A DNA stretch of 64,000 nucleotides from Pseudonocardia sp. DSM 110487 (GTDB taxonomy: Bacteria > Actinomycetota > Actinomycetes > Mycobacteriales > Pseudonocardiaceae): the NCBI RefSeq assembly GCF_019468565.1, contig NZ_CP080521.1, forward strand, positions 6,510,001 through 6,574,000. Reading direction: 5' to 3'. Positions 50,488 through 58,328 of this stretch are shown here, one piece after another (positions within the stretch are counted from its first letter, which is position 1; each line of letters opens with the position of its first letter). A program made the position numbers and the translations under genes. The notes beneath the pieces are model-generated. The model did no database searches. It was not told where the DNA came from and was given only the letters and a program-made list of their open reading frames with translations.

Positions 50488-51614
50488 CCACCTCGCACCA
50501 GCATCCACCCTCGCCCACCGCGGCCGAGGTCGAGGACATGACCCTCGAGCAGCGCGCGAAGCTCGCCGGGGATCTCGACGACGTCGACGTCGTCCACAAC
50601 CAGCGCAAGTGGCCGATCCCCGGAACGCGCGCCGAGAAGCGTGCCGAACGGGCCGTCGCACTGTGGTTCGCGATCTCCGCGCTGTCCGGCCTCGCGTTCC
50701 TCGTCGCGTTCGTGGTGTGGCCCTTCGAGTACGTGGCGCCCGGCGAGCCCGGCTATCTGATGTACACGCTCTACACGCCGGTCGTCGGCTTCACGTTCGG
50801 GCTCTCGGTGCTCGCGCTCGGCATCGGCGTGATCGCTTACATCAAGAAGTTCTTCCCGGACGAGGTGTCGGTCCAGCAGCGCCACGACGGCGCGTCCGAC
50901 GACGTCGCCCGGCTCACCGTCACCGCGCAGCTGGTGCAGGCGGGCAAGGACACCGACATCGGGCGGCGCAAGCTGATCGTCCGGGCCGCGGGCGGCGCCG
51001 CAGGTGTGCTCGGTCTCGGGCTGGGCGTCGCGGCCGTCGCGCCGCTGGTGCGCAACCCGTGGAAGGGCGGCGACGAGGCCGCGCTGTGGGTCACCGCCTG
51101 GAAGCCGGTCAACGGAGAGACCGTCTACCTGCGCCGCGACACGGGCGACGCGCACGAGGTCTCGCTCGTCCGTCCGGAGGACCAGGATCCCGGCTCCATG
51201 GAGACGGTGTTCCCGTTCCGGGAGTCCGACCGCGACGACGAGGAAGCCCTGATCCGCGGCCTGCGCGGCTCGGACACTCCCGTCATGCTGATCCGCCTGC
51301 GGCCCGACCAGGTTGTCGTGCACCGAGGCGGCCAGGAGAACTTCAACTACGGCGACTACTACGCCTTCTCCAAGATCTGCAGCCACCTCGGCTGCCCCAC
51401 CTCGCTGTACGAGTCGCAGACCAACCGGATCCTCTGCCCGTGCCACCAGTCGCAGTTCCTGGCCACGGAGTACGCCCGGCCGGTTTTCGGTCCGGCGACC
51501 AGGCCGCTCGCCCAGCTTCCGATTACAGTGAATGACGAGGGATACCTCGTGGCCACGGGCGACTTCGCCGAGCCCGTCGGCCCGGCCTTCTGGGAGCGGA
51601 GGTACAACCCGTGA
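50484..51614 (+). CDS. qcrA: Rieske iron-sulphur subunit of the bcc complex
   Basis: This 376-residue protein has three N-terminal membrane helices (e.g. ALWFAISALSGLAFLVAFVVW and FTFGLSVLALGIGVIAYI). The C-terminal Rieske fold has cluster ligands in CSHLGCPTS and CPCHQSQF (C-x-H and C-x-x-H). Three helices rather than one is the actinobacterial form. ATG 50484 overlaps the qcrC stop, and the end overlaps qcrB as GTGA, so translation of qcrC-qcrA-qcrB is coupled throughout. Confidence 0.96.
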   Translation: MTTSHQHPPSPTAAEVEDMTLEQRAKLAGDLDDVDVVHNQRKWPIPGTRAEKRAERAVALWFAISALSGLAFLVAFVVWPFEYVAPGEPGYLMYTLYTPVVGFTFGLSVLALGIGVIAYIKKFFPDEVSVQQRHDGASDDVARLTVTAQLVQAGKDTDIGRRKLIVRAAGGAAGVLGLGLGVAAVAPLVRNPWKGGDEAALWVTAWKPVNGETVYLRRDTGDAHEVSLVRPEDQDPGSMETVFPFRESDRDDEEALIRGLRGSDTPVMLIRLRPDQVVVHRGGQENFNYGDYYAFSKICSHLGCPTSLYESQTNRILCPCHQSQFLATEYARPVFGPATRPLAQLPITVNDEGYLVATGDFAEPVGPAFWERRYNP

Positions 51615-53284
51615 GTTCCCTGACCACGCCCACCGGGTCGGGCGCCAACGCCAAGGTGATCGGCGCGCTCGACGAGCTCGACCAGCGCTACCACCCGGCG
51701 GCAGGCCTGCGGAAGCAGTTCAACAAGGTCTTCCCGACCCACTGGTCGTTCATGCTCGGTGAGGTCGCCCTCTACAGCTTCATCGTGCTGTTGCTCTCGG
51801 GCACCTACCTGGCGCTGTTCTTCGACCCCTCCATGGAGGAGGTCACCTACAACGGCGCGTTCGAGAACCTGCGCGGCATCCACATGTCGCGGGCGTACGA
51901 GAGCTCGCTGCAGATCTCGATGGAGGTCCGGGGCGGGCTGTTCGTCCGGCAGGTGCACCACTGGGCTGCGCTGCTGTTCATGGCCGCGATGGTCGTGCAC
52001 ATGTTCCGCACGTATTTCACCGGCGCCTTCCGCAAGCCGCGCGAGGCCAACTGGGTGATCGGCGTGCTGCTGCTGTTCCTGGGCTTCTTCGCCGGGTTCA
52101 CGGGCTACTCGCTGCCCGACGACCTGCTGTCCGGCACGGGCCTGCGGATCGCATCGGGCTTCATGCTCGCCGTCCCGGTGCTCGGCACGTGGTCGCACTG
52201 GGCGATCTTCGGTGGCGAGTTCCCGGGCACCGAGATCGTCCCGCGGCTCTACATCGTGCACGTGCTGCTCATCCCGGGCATCCTGCTCGCGCTGATCGCG
52301 GTGCACGTCGGGCTGGTCTGGTACCAGAAGCACACGCAGTTCCCCGGCCCCGGCCGCACCGAGGGCAACGTCGTCGGCGTGCGGATCCTGCCGGCGTTCG
52401 CCGCGAAGGGCGGCGCGTTCTTCGCGGTCACCGTCGGCGTCACGGGGATCATGGGCGGGCTGTTCCAGATCAACCCGATCTGGAACTTCGGCCCGTACAA
52501 CGCGGCTCACGTGTCCGCGGGTTCCCAGCCCGACTGGTACGTGCTGTTCACCGAGGGGATGCTGCGGATCTTCCCGCCGTGGGACATCTACATCGGGGAC
52601 TACAACATCCCGCCCGCGTTCTGGGCGAGCCCCGCGTTCCTCCCGATCCTCTACACGCTCGCGGGCGCATACCCGTGGATCGAGCGGAAGTTCACCAAGG
52701 ACAACGCCCTGCACAACCTGCTGCAGCGCCCGCGTGACGTGCCGGTGCGCACGTCGCTGGGCGTCATGGGCATCTCCTTCTACACGGTGCTGGTGCTGTC
52801 GGGAAGCAACGACCTGATCGCGTACTTCTTCGACATCTCGCTCAACGCCACCACGTGGGCGGGCCGCATCGGGGTACTGGTGGTCCCGCCGATCGCGTAC
52901 TGGGTGACGTACCGGATCTGCATCGGCCTGCAGCGGGGCGACCGTGCGGTGCTCGAGCACGGCATCGAGACCGGCGTCATCAGGCGCCTGCCGCACGGTG
53001 AGTTCATCGAGGTGCACCAGCCCCTCGGCGGCGTCGACGACCACGGCCACGCGATCCCGCTGGAGTACCAGGGCGCCCCGGTGCCCAAGCGGATGAACCA
53101 GCTCGGCATGGGCGGTGCGCCGGTCCCCGGCTCGCTGCTCACGCCGGACCCTGCCGCGGAGACCGCCGCCCTGGAGCAGGCCCGGCACGAAGAGGCCGAG
53201 CGGGAGGCGGCGGCCCGCAACGGGCACCAGCCCGCCGAGGTCGCCACCCGCACCGAGCAGCGCGAGGCGATCGGCCAGCAGTAA
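51611..53284 (+). CDS. qcrB: Cytochrome b subunit of the bcc complex
   Basis: This 557-residue polytopic cytochrome b has the haem-b histidines in HHWAALLFMAAMVVHMF (two spaced His) and in the fourth helix pair (LYIVHVLLIPGILLALIAVHVGLVW). The quinol-site PPW-type motif (FPPWDIYI here) occurs near residue 322. It oxidises menaquinol and passes electrons to the Rieske cluster and haem c1. A long hydrophilic C-terminal tail is typical of actinobacteria. The gene ends the ctaE-qcrCAB operon and is followed within 20 bases by a strong terminator. Confidence 0.97.
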   Translation: MSSLTTPTGSGANAKVIGALDELDQRYHPAAGLRKQFNKVFPTHWSFMLGEVALYSFIVLLLSGTYLALFFDPSMEEVTYNGAFENLRGIHMSRAYESSLQISMEVRGGLFVRQVHHWAALLFMAAMVVHMFRTYFTGAFRKPREANWVIGVLLLFLGFFAGFTGYSLPDDLLSGTGLRIASGFMLAVPVLGTWSHWAIFGGEFPGTEIVPRLYIVHVLLIPGILLALIAVHVGLVWYQKHTQFPGPGRTEGNVVGVRILPAFAAKGGAFFAVTVGVTGIMGGLFQINPIWNFGPYNAAHVSAGSQPDWYVLFTEGMLRIFPPWDIYIGDYNIPPAFWASPAFLPILYTLAGAYPWIERKFTKDNALHNLLQRPRDVPVRTSLGVMGISFYTVLVLSGSNDLIAYFFDISLNATTWAGRIGVLVVPPIAYWVTYRICIGLQRGDRAVLEHGIETGVIRRLPHGEFIEVHQPLGGVDDHGHAIPLEYQGAPVPKRMNQLGMGGAPVPGSLLTPDPAAETAALEQARHEEAEREAAARNGHQPAEVATRTEQREAIGQQ

Positions 53285-53302
53285 GGCAGTCCAGAACGAA
53301 TC

Positions 53303-53334
53303 GAAGGCCCCGCCGGGCAACCGGCGGGGCCTTC
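53303..53334 (+). terminator. Strong terminator after qcrB
   Basis: GAAGGCCCCGCCGG pairs over 14 bp with CCGGCGGGGCCTTC around a GCAA tetraloop, followed by a short GTCATTT. It ends the respiratory operon and insulates the MarR gene that starts 47 bases later. Confidence 0.92.
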
Positions 53335-53366
53335 GTCATTTGACGGCACCAGTTACTACGATCTCG

Positions 53367-53372
53367 TATATT
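53367..53372 (+). promoter_or_regulatory. -10 element of a probable leaderless marR mRNA
   Basis: TATATT stands out in this GC-rich context and lies eight bases before the GTG of the MarR gene, placing the transcript start at or next to the start codon. No ribosome site is present, consistent with a leaderless mRNA. The nearby CGATCTCG and repeated CGT elements may be the MarR operator. Confidence 0.6.
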
Positions 53373-53380
53373 CTGATTTC

Positions 53381-53812
53381 GTGACTTCGCCCTCCGCGTC
53401 CCGCGGTTCTGCGCTGCTCGCACTGCAGCGCGCCACGCACGCCACCCTGCAGATCCTCATGTCCGAGCTGGTCGACCTCGATCTCACCGCGTCGGAGGTC
53501 AACGCCCTGGCGATCCTGGCCGACGGTCGGGGCCGCACAATCTCCGAGCTCGGCGCCGCTGCCGGCAGCCGTCCGACCACGCTGACCAGCGTGCTGGACC
53601 GGCTGGAGCGCCGGGGCCACATCGCGCGCGGCGCCCGCCCGGGCGACCGCCGGGTCGTGGTCATCGAGCTGACCCCCACCGGCCGCCTTGCCGCCGACAC
53701 CATCCGGCAGACCCTGGCTGCGATGGAGTCCCGCGCGCTCGACGGCTTGCCCGACGAGTCCATCGCCGCCTTCCACACCGTCCTGCGCGCTCTGGCCGAG
53801 GTGCCGTCATGA
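53381..53812 (+). CDS. MarR-family transcriptional regulator
   Basis: This 143-residue winged-helix regulator has the recognition region LTASEVNALAILADGRGRTISELGAAAGSRPTTLTSVLDRLERRGHI (about residues 36-82) and the wing GARPGDRRVVVIELTPTGR. The start is GTG 53381, probably leaderless. The stop overlaps the next gene as ATGA, so they are coupled; the regulator probably controls this small operon. The ligand is unknown. Confidence 0.92.
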   Translation: MTSPSASRGSALLALQRATHATLQILMSELVDLDLTASEVNALAILADGRGRTISELGAAAGSRPTTLTSVLDRLERRGHIARGARPGDRRVVVIELTPTGRLAADTIRQTLAAMESRALDGLPDESIAAFHTVLRALAEVPS

Positions 53813-54255
53813 CCGAGAAGGTCTTCGACGAGCTGATGGCGGCGGCAACAGCGGCCGCCGGCACCTTCGGACACCGCGAGCACGTCCACCTGACCTGGCT
53901 CGCGGTGCGTCGCGTCGGTATGCCCGCCGCTGTCGCGCTGGTCAGTGACGGTATCCAGCGCACGGCACGCTACGCGGGAGCGCCCCAGAAGTACCACGCC
54001 ACGATCAGCCGGGCGTGGGTGGAGCTGGTGGCCCACCACGCGGCAGAGCGCGAGGAGCCGGACTTCGACACGTTCGCCGGGCGGCATCCTGCGCTCCTCG
54101 ACAAGCGCCTGCTCACCCGGTTCTACCGGTCCACGACGCTCGCCGGCGCACAGGCCCGCACCGGTTGGGTGGAACCCGACCTCTCCCCCTTCCCGTGGAA
54201 GGTCAGCGACCTTAGAGCCTCGGCGAGCAGCACGGCCAGGTACAGCACGAGGTAG
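53809..54255 (+). CDS. Conserved hypothetical protein coupled to marR
   Basis: This 148-residue soluble protein has no assigned function. Features are FGHREHVHLTWLAVRRVG (H-x-x-H-x-H pattern near residues 22-27), RYAGAPQKYHATISRAWVELVAHH, and DKRLLTRFYRSTTL. The regularly spaced His and aromatic residues could form a metal or ligand site. It starts at ATG 53809 overlapping the MarR stop. Its last 133 bases overlap the convergent glycosyltransferase gene; the recognisable part (to SPFPWK) ends about 50 bases before the stop. Confidence 0.7.
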   Translation: MTEKVFDELMAAATAAAGTFGHREHVHLTWLAVRRVGMPAAVALVSDGIQRTARYAGAPQKYHATISRAWVELVAHHAAEREEPDFDTFAGRHPALLDKRLLTRFYRSTTLAGAQARTGWVEPDLSPFPWKVSDLRASASSTARYSTR

Positions 54256-55313
54256 GCGTCCGGCCAGACCGAGATCAGGCCGGTGGCGGGGATCGGGCCG
54301 ACGACCGGGCCAGGCAGGGCCGTGACCACCGCGACGGTCGCGGCGAGCACACCCGCCAGCCCCGCCGCCGCCCAGCGGTCGCCTGCCAGCACCCGGCCGC
54401 CGAGCAGCACGGCGAGGGGGACGACCCACACGTAGTGGTGCGACCACGCGAACGGCGCCAGCGCCGCGGAGGCGAGCCCGCAGAGCGTCACCGCGAGCAC
54501 CTCCTCCCCCGCACGGTGCGCCCGCACGGCCAGCACGATCGTCACGGCCCCGAGCGCGGCGGCCGTCACGAGCCATGGCAGTCCCTCGGCGCCGAGGCGG
54601 GCGAGCAGCCCGTTCAGCGCGTGGTTGCTGGGTCCCGCGACGTCGGAGATCCGGTTCGCCGCGAGGAAGGTGCCGTCGAACCAGAACGCCGCCGAGTCGG
54701 CGGGCGCGAACAGGAACCCGAGCCCGGCCGCCGCAACGAAGGTCGCGAGGGCCGTGGCCGCCGCCCGCCACCTCCGGGTGGCCGCCAGGTACACGACGAA
54801 CAGCAGCGGCGTCAGCTTCACGGCCGCCGCGAGGCCGATGCCCACGCCGCGCAGGCGGCTCCCGGGCCTGCCCAGGAGGTCTCCGACCACGAGGGCGAGC
54901 AGCACGATGTTGATCTGCCCGAGGTAGAGGGTGGTGCGCACCGGGTCGAGCGCCGTCGCGACCACCGCGAGCAGCACGACCACGGGCCACCCCGCCCGGG
55001 GCACGCACCGGTGCACGACGAAGGCGATGAGCGCCACGCCCGCGGCCGTCCACAGCACCTTGAGCAGGTCCAGCGGCAGCAGCGCGAGCGGCGCGAACAG
55101 GACCGCGGCGAACGGCGGGTAGACGAACGGCAGGTCCAGCAGCACCCCGCCCGCGTACAGCGGGGCGCCGTCGAGCACGTGCTCCCCGCCCGCGCGGTAG
55201 ACCTGCAGGTCGATCAGCAACGCGTGCGCGTCGGGCCACAGAACGAACACCACGGCCTGCGCGACGAGCACCAGCGCGGCGGCCCCGATGAGGAGGCCCG
55301 CGGGCATTTTCAC
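54123..55313 (-). CDS. DUF2029/GT87-type polytopic glycosyltransferase
   Basis: This protein of about 396 residues has some 10-11 membrane helices. DLQVYRAGGEHVLDGAPLY and FVYPPFAAVLFAPLALLP are typical of GT87 (PimE-like) GT-C enzymes that use polyprenyl-phosphate mannose outside the membrane; the first loop Asp is the likely catalytic residue. NRISDVAGPSNHALNGLLARL and SHHYVWVVPLAVLLGGR support the family. GTG 55313 overlaps the first DUF397 stop as GTGA. The 3' end overlaps the convergent hypothetical gene by 133 bases. The acceptor is unknown. Confidence 0.85.
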   Translation of the reverse strand: MKMPAGLLIGAAALVLVAQAVVFVLWPDAHALLIDLQVYRAGGEHVLDGAPLYAGGVLLDLPFVYPPFAAVLFAPLALLPLDLLKVLWTAAGVALIAFVVHRCVPRAGWPVVVLLAVVATALDPVRTTLYLGQINIVLLALVVGDLLGRPGSRLRGVGIGLAAAVKLTPLLFVVYLAATRRWRAAATALATFVAAAGLGFLFAPADSAAFWFDGTFLAANRISDVAGPSNHALNGLLARLGAEGLPWLVTAAALGAVTIVLAVRAHRAGEEVLAVTLCGLASAALAPFAWSHHYVWVVPLAVLLGGRVLAGDRWAAAGLAGVLAATVAVVTALPGPVVGPIPATGLISVWPDAYLVLYLAVLLAEALRSLTFHGKGERSGSTQPVRACAPASVVDR

Positions 55314-55519
55314 TCGGGGAGGTCGAACTCGCCCGCGTCCACGCCCTTCACGAACGCGTCCCACTCGGCGGCCGTGTACACGTGCGGCTCACAGTCCGGG
55401 TCGTTGGCGCGGCGCAGCGCCGCACCGCCGTCGGGCAGCCGGGCGATCTCGACGGCGTCGTCACCGCTGCTGGTCCTGCTGCGCATCCAGACGACGTCCT
55501 CGGGCACGCGCGAAGTCAT
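55310..55519 (-). CDS. DUF397 protein (first of two)
   Basis: This 69-residue protein ends YTAAEWDAFVKGVDAGEFDLPE, the DUF397 signature (W-x-x-F-x-x-x-x-x-x-G-E-F-D). DUF397 genes usually stand beside XRE regulators of the DUF5753 type, as here, forming Scr1/BldB-like modules that affect development and antibiotic production in streptomycetes. The N-terminal half (MTSRVPEDVVWMRSRTSS) is atypical and lacks the usual W-x-K-S-S-x-S motif. Both ends overlap neighbours by four bases (ATGA upstream, GTGA downstream). Confidence 0.88.
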   Translation of the reverse strand: MTSRVPEDVVWMRSRTSSGDDAVEIARLPDGGAALRRANDPDCEPHVYTAAEWDAFVKGVDAGEFDLPE

Positions 55520-55716
55520 GAGTGGTCGAACTCCCCGTTCCGGACAGCGTTGAGGAAATCCCGCCAAGAAGTGGCGGAGTGCAGGTGGGGGGCGCGGGCA
55601 CGGTCCTTGGTGTCGCGGACGGCCACACCGGTCGGGGTCGGGGCGACCTCGACGCAGCTGCCGCCGTTCTCGCCGCTGAAGGTACTCGTGCGCCACTCAA
55701 GGCGATCCCAATGCAC
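55516..55716 (-). CDS. DUF397 protein (second of two)
   Basis: This 66-residue protein is a complete DUF397: WRTSTFSGENGGSCVEVAPTPTG, VAVRDTKDRARAP and SWRDFLNAVRNGEFDHS. The start is GTG 55716, 16 bases after the XRE gene stop; the stop overlaps the next DUF397 start as ATGA. This type of protein binds or antagonises the adjacent XRE/DUF5753 regulator in known pairs. Two DUF397 genes for one XRE gene suggest duplication, with the downstream copy having diverged at its N-terminus. Confidence 0.9.
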   Translation of the reverse strand: MHWDRLEWRTSTFSGENGGSCVEVAPTPTGVAVRDTKDRARAPHLHSATSWRDFLNAVRNGEFDHS

Positions 55717-55732
55717 GGCGCCACCTTCCTGA

Positions 55733-56578
55733 TCACAGCTCCCCAGCGATGCGCTGGATGACCTCTCGCGACTCCACCGGGGCCAGCGCGAGGGTCCGCA
55801 GCCTCTCGAATTTGAGTCTAGCCAGCGTGACGGCCGGTTCCTTCTCCAGGTGGGTGGCGCCGAGGGCGTGCTCGACGTAGGCCATGTCGGGCTCACCGAG
55901 ATCGCCGAAGCTGAGTATGTAGAAGCCCGACGCGAGCGACGGATGCGCGCCTCGTCCCATGGGAAGCACCTGCAGGGAGACGGTCGGCAACTCACTCGCG
56001 ATCAGCAGATGCTCCATCTGAGCCCGCGACGTGGCCCTGCCACCGACGGGATTGCGGAGCACAGCCTCATCGATGATCGCCACGAGCTGGAGCGGGTCGT
56101 CGTCGGACTCCAGGCGCTCCTGCCGAATCATGCGTACCTGGATGTCGCGCTCGCGCTCGTCGGCGGAGCGGGGCAGCGGCGAGGCCTCGTACAGGGCGCG
56201 GCTGTAATCGGCGACCTGCAGCAGGCCCGGCACGAACCCCGCCGCGTACTCCTGCACCTGCGTCGCCTCGGTCTCGTAACCCACGTAGGAGTTGTCGCCC
56301 AGTCCGTAGGCCCGGTACCAGCCCGGTTTCGCCGCCTCCCGCGCCAACTCGAGCATCTCGGCCCACTCGTCCCCGGCGTCGTACAGGTCGAGCATGCTCT
56401 TGACCAGGTGCACATCGGCCTTCTGCTGCCCGTTCTCGATCCGGCTGAGCCTGCTCGCCGACGTGTCCAGCGCGGGTGCCGCCTCGTCCAGCGTCAGCCG
56501 GGCCCCCTCCCGCAACTTCCGCAACCTGCGTGCCAGGATGCGTCGTCTGATCGACGCCCCGTTCCGCTTCGCCCCCAT
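55733..56578 (-). CDS. XRE regulator with DUF5753 domain (Scr1-like)
   Basis: This 281-residue protein has an N-terminal XRE helix-turn-helix (LRKLREGARLTLDEAAPALDTSASRLSRIENGQ, about residues 19-51). The DUF5753 domain (about 100-275) has WYRAYGLGDNSYVGYETEATQVQEYAAGFVPGLLQVADYSRAL, QVLPMGRGAHPSLASGFYIL and DMAYVEHALG. It is the DNA-binding half of an XRE-DUF397 module. ATG 56578 (MGAKRNGASIRRRIL) is chosen by family length; the frame is open to 56647. The transcript continues through two DUF397 genes into the glycosyltransferase. Confidence 0.92.
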   Translation of the reverse strand: MGAKRNGASIRRRILARRLRKLREGARLTLDEAAPALDTSASRLSRIENGQQKADVHLVKSMLDLYDAGDEWAEMLELAREAAKPGWYRAYGLGDNSYVGYETEATQVQEYAAGFVPGLLQVADYSRALYEASPLPRSADERERDIQVRMIRQERLESDDDPLQLVAIIDEAVLRNPVGGRATSRAQMEHLLIASELPTVSLQVLPMGRGAHPSLASGFYILSFGDLGEPDMAYVEHALGATHLEKEPAVTLARLKFERLRTLALAPVESREVIQRIAGEL

Positions 56579-56848
56579 GCGCCCTCCGCGTCCGGCCGAT
56601 GACCGATCGTGGCATCGGGAACGGGACAGGTGGGATTCCCACTCCACTGATCATTCCGAGATCCCCCTCAGCGCCCTCGCAAGGGCGACCAGCCGCAGTT
56701 CGGATCGATCAGCACCGTGCCCAGCCGGGCGCCGCGGTCACCGGGTCGTGGTGATCTTTCTATCGTCGCGGTATTGACCTCCCGTGCCCGCAGGATCACG
56801 CTGGGTGCTCAGGGGTGCGGTGGGAGCGAGCAGGAAGGTCCGATCGGG

Positions 56849-57205
56849 GTGTTCGCGGCTGAGGTCGATGGTTGCCCGGGCGACGGGTACGTCGCCGTGC
56901 GGGTGGCCGGCGACGTCGACACGGGCACCCGGGCCGCCCTCACCGACGCGCTGGAACGAGCACTGGCCGTCGGCTCCCGATCGGTCCTCGTCGATCTCAC
57001 GGGCGTGCAGTACTTCGCCGCCGCCGGGGTGCACTGCGTCGAGCGCGCGGTGGGTGCGCTCGAAGCACGCGGCGGCGCGGCACACGTGGTCTGCCCCCAG
57101 CCCGGGGCGGCGTGGCGGGTGGTGTCGCTGCTCGGGCTGCAACGCCAGTGGCTGGTGCACCAGGATCTCGAGGCCGCTGTCGCGGGCTGCATCTCGCGCC
57201 AGTAG
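56849..57205 (+). CDS. STAS-domain anti-sigma-factor antagonist-like protein
   Basis: This protein of about 118 residues has the STAS fold: YVAVRVAGDVDTGTRAALTDALERAL, SRSVLVDLTGVQYFAAAGVHCVERAVGAL and a final QWLVHQDLEAAV. In SpoIIAA-like antagonists the phosphorylated Ser follows DLT-x-V-x-F-x-D-S; here the sequence is DLTGVQYFAAAG, so Ala replaces the phospho-acceptor and control by phosphorylation is unlikely. The start is uncertain: GTG 56849 is preferred (AGGAAGG upstream), but the frame is open to 56717. No anti-sigma or sigma gene is adjacent. Confidence 0.78.
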   Translation: MFAAEVDGCPGDGYVAVRVAGDVDTGTRAALTDALERALAVGSRSVLVDLTGVQYFAAAGVHCVERAVGALEARGGAAHVVCPQPGAAWRVVSLLGLQRQWLVHQDLEAAVAGCISRQ

Positions 57206-57226
57206 GAGTTGTGCTCCACTCATCCC

Positions 57227-58249
57227 ATGAAGGTCGACGCGATGCTGCGGGGCACGGGGCTGGCTGAGCTGGCGGCGGAGGCGCGGGAGCGGGAGGCCGC
57301 CGGGATCGACGGCCTGTGGAGCTACGAGGGCCCGCACGACCCGTTCCTGCCGCTGATGCCGGTGGCCGAGCACACCTCCCGGTTGGCGGTGGGCACCGCG
57401 ATCGCGGTCGCCTTCGCCCGCAACCCGATGACCACGGCCTACGTCGCGAACGACCTGCAGGTCCACTCGAAGGGCCGGTTCCTGCTCGGCCTGGGCAGCC
57501 AGGTGAAGCCGCACATCGAGCGCCGCTTCGCGATGCCATGGAGCCACCCGGCGCGCCGCATGCGCGAGTACGTGCAGGCGCTGCACGCCATCTGGGCCGC
57601 GTGGGAGACCGGTGAGCGGCTGGCGTTCCGCGGCGAGTTCTACGCCCACACCCTGATGACGCCGTTCTTCTCCCCGGCACCGAGCCCGTACGGGCCGCCT
57701 GCCGTGTACCTGGCCGCCGTCGGCGACCAGATGACACGGGTGGCGGGCGAGGTCTGCGACGGGCTGCTCCCCCACGCCTTCACCACCGAGCGCTACCTGC
57801 GCGAGCGCACCCTCCCGGTCCTGGAGGAGGGGCTCGCGGCGAGCGGGCGCAGCAGGGCCGAGTTCGCGATCGCGTTCTCCGGGTTCGTCGTCTCCGGGGC
57901 CACCGAGGAGGAGACGGCCGCCGCCGCGCGCGGCGTGCGCGAGCAGATCGCCTTCTACGGCAGCACGCCCGCCTACCGCCGGGTGCTCGACCTGCACGGC
58001 TGGGGCGAGCTGGGCGACGAGCTCAACCGCCTCTCCCGCAGCACGGACGCCGAGCGCTGGCAGCGCATGGGCGAGCTGATCGACGACGAGGTGCTGGGCA
58101 CGTTCGCCGTGGTCGCGGAGCCGGACCGGCTGGGGGACGCGATCCTGCACCGCTTCGGCGGCCTCGTCGACCGGTTCACCTTCTACGCCCCCTACGAGCA
58201 CAAGCCCACCCTGTTCGCGCCCGCCACGGAGGCGCTGCAGCGGGAGTGA
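57227..58249 (+). CDS. F420-dependent LLM-class oxidoreductase (TIGR03617-like)
   Basis: This 340-residue luciferase-like TIM-barrel protein has EREAAGIDGLWSYEGPHDPFLPL near the N-terminus, HTSRLAVGTAIAVAFARNPM, KGRFLLGLGSQVKPHIERRF, and a C-terminal GTFAVVAEPDRLGDAI. This pattern matches actinobacterial F420-dependent LLM proteins that transfer hydride to unknown substrates. ATG 57227 opens the barrel with MKVDAMLRGTGLAEL. It lies 80 bases upstream of the NRPS gene in the same direction and might be co-transcribed with it, though the gap and a separate start site leave this open. Confidence 0.87.
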   Translation: MKVDAMLRGTGLAELAAEAREREAAGIDGLWSYEGPHDPFLPLMPVAEHTSRLAVGTAIAVAFARNPMTTAYVANDLQVHSKGRFLLGLGSQVKPHIERRFAMPWSHPARRMREYVQALHAIWAAWETGERLAFRGEFYAHTLMTPFFSPAPSPYGPPAVYLAAVGDQMTRVAGEVCDGLLPHAFTTERYLRERTLPVLEEGLAASGRSRAEFAIAFSGFVVSGATEEETAAAARGVREQIAFYGSTPAYRRVLDLHGWGELGDELNRLSRSTDAERWQRMGELIDDEVLGTFAVVAEPDRLGDAILHRFGGLVDRFTFYAPYEHKPTLFAPATEALQRE

Positions 58250-58328
58250 TCGCCCGGCGGACGTGTTGGGCGATCACTCGCGGGTACGACGCCCCCCGGA
58301 ACGTGTCGTCGTCACGCAGGGGGAGGCG

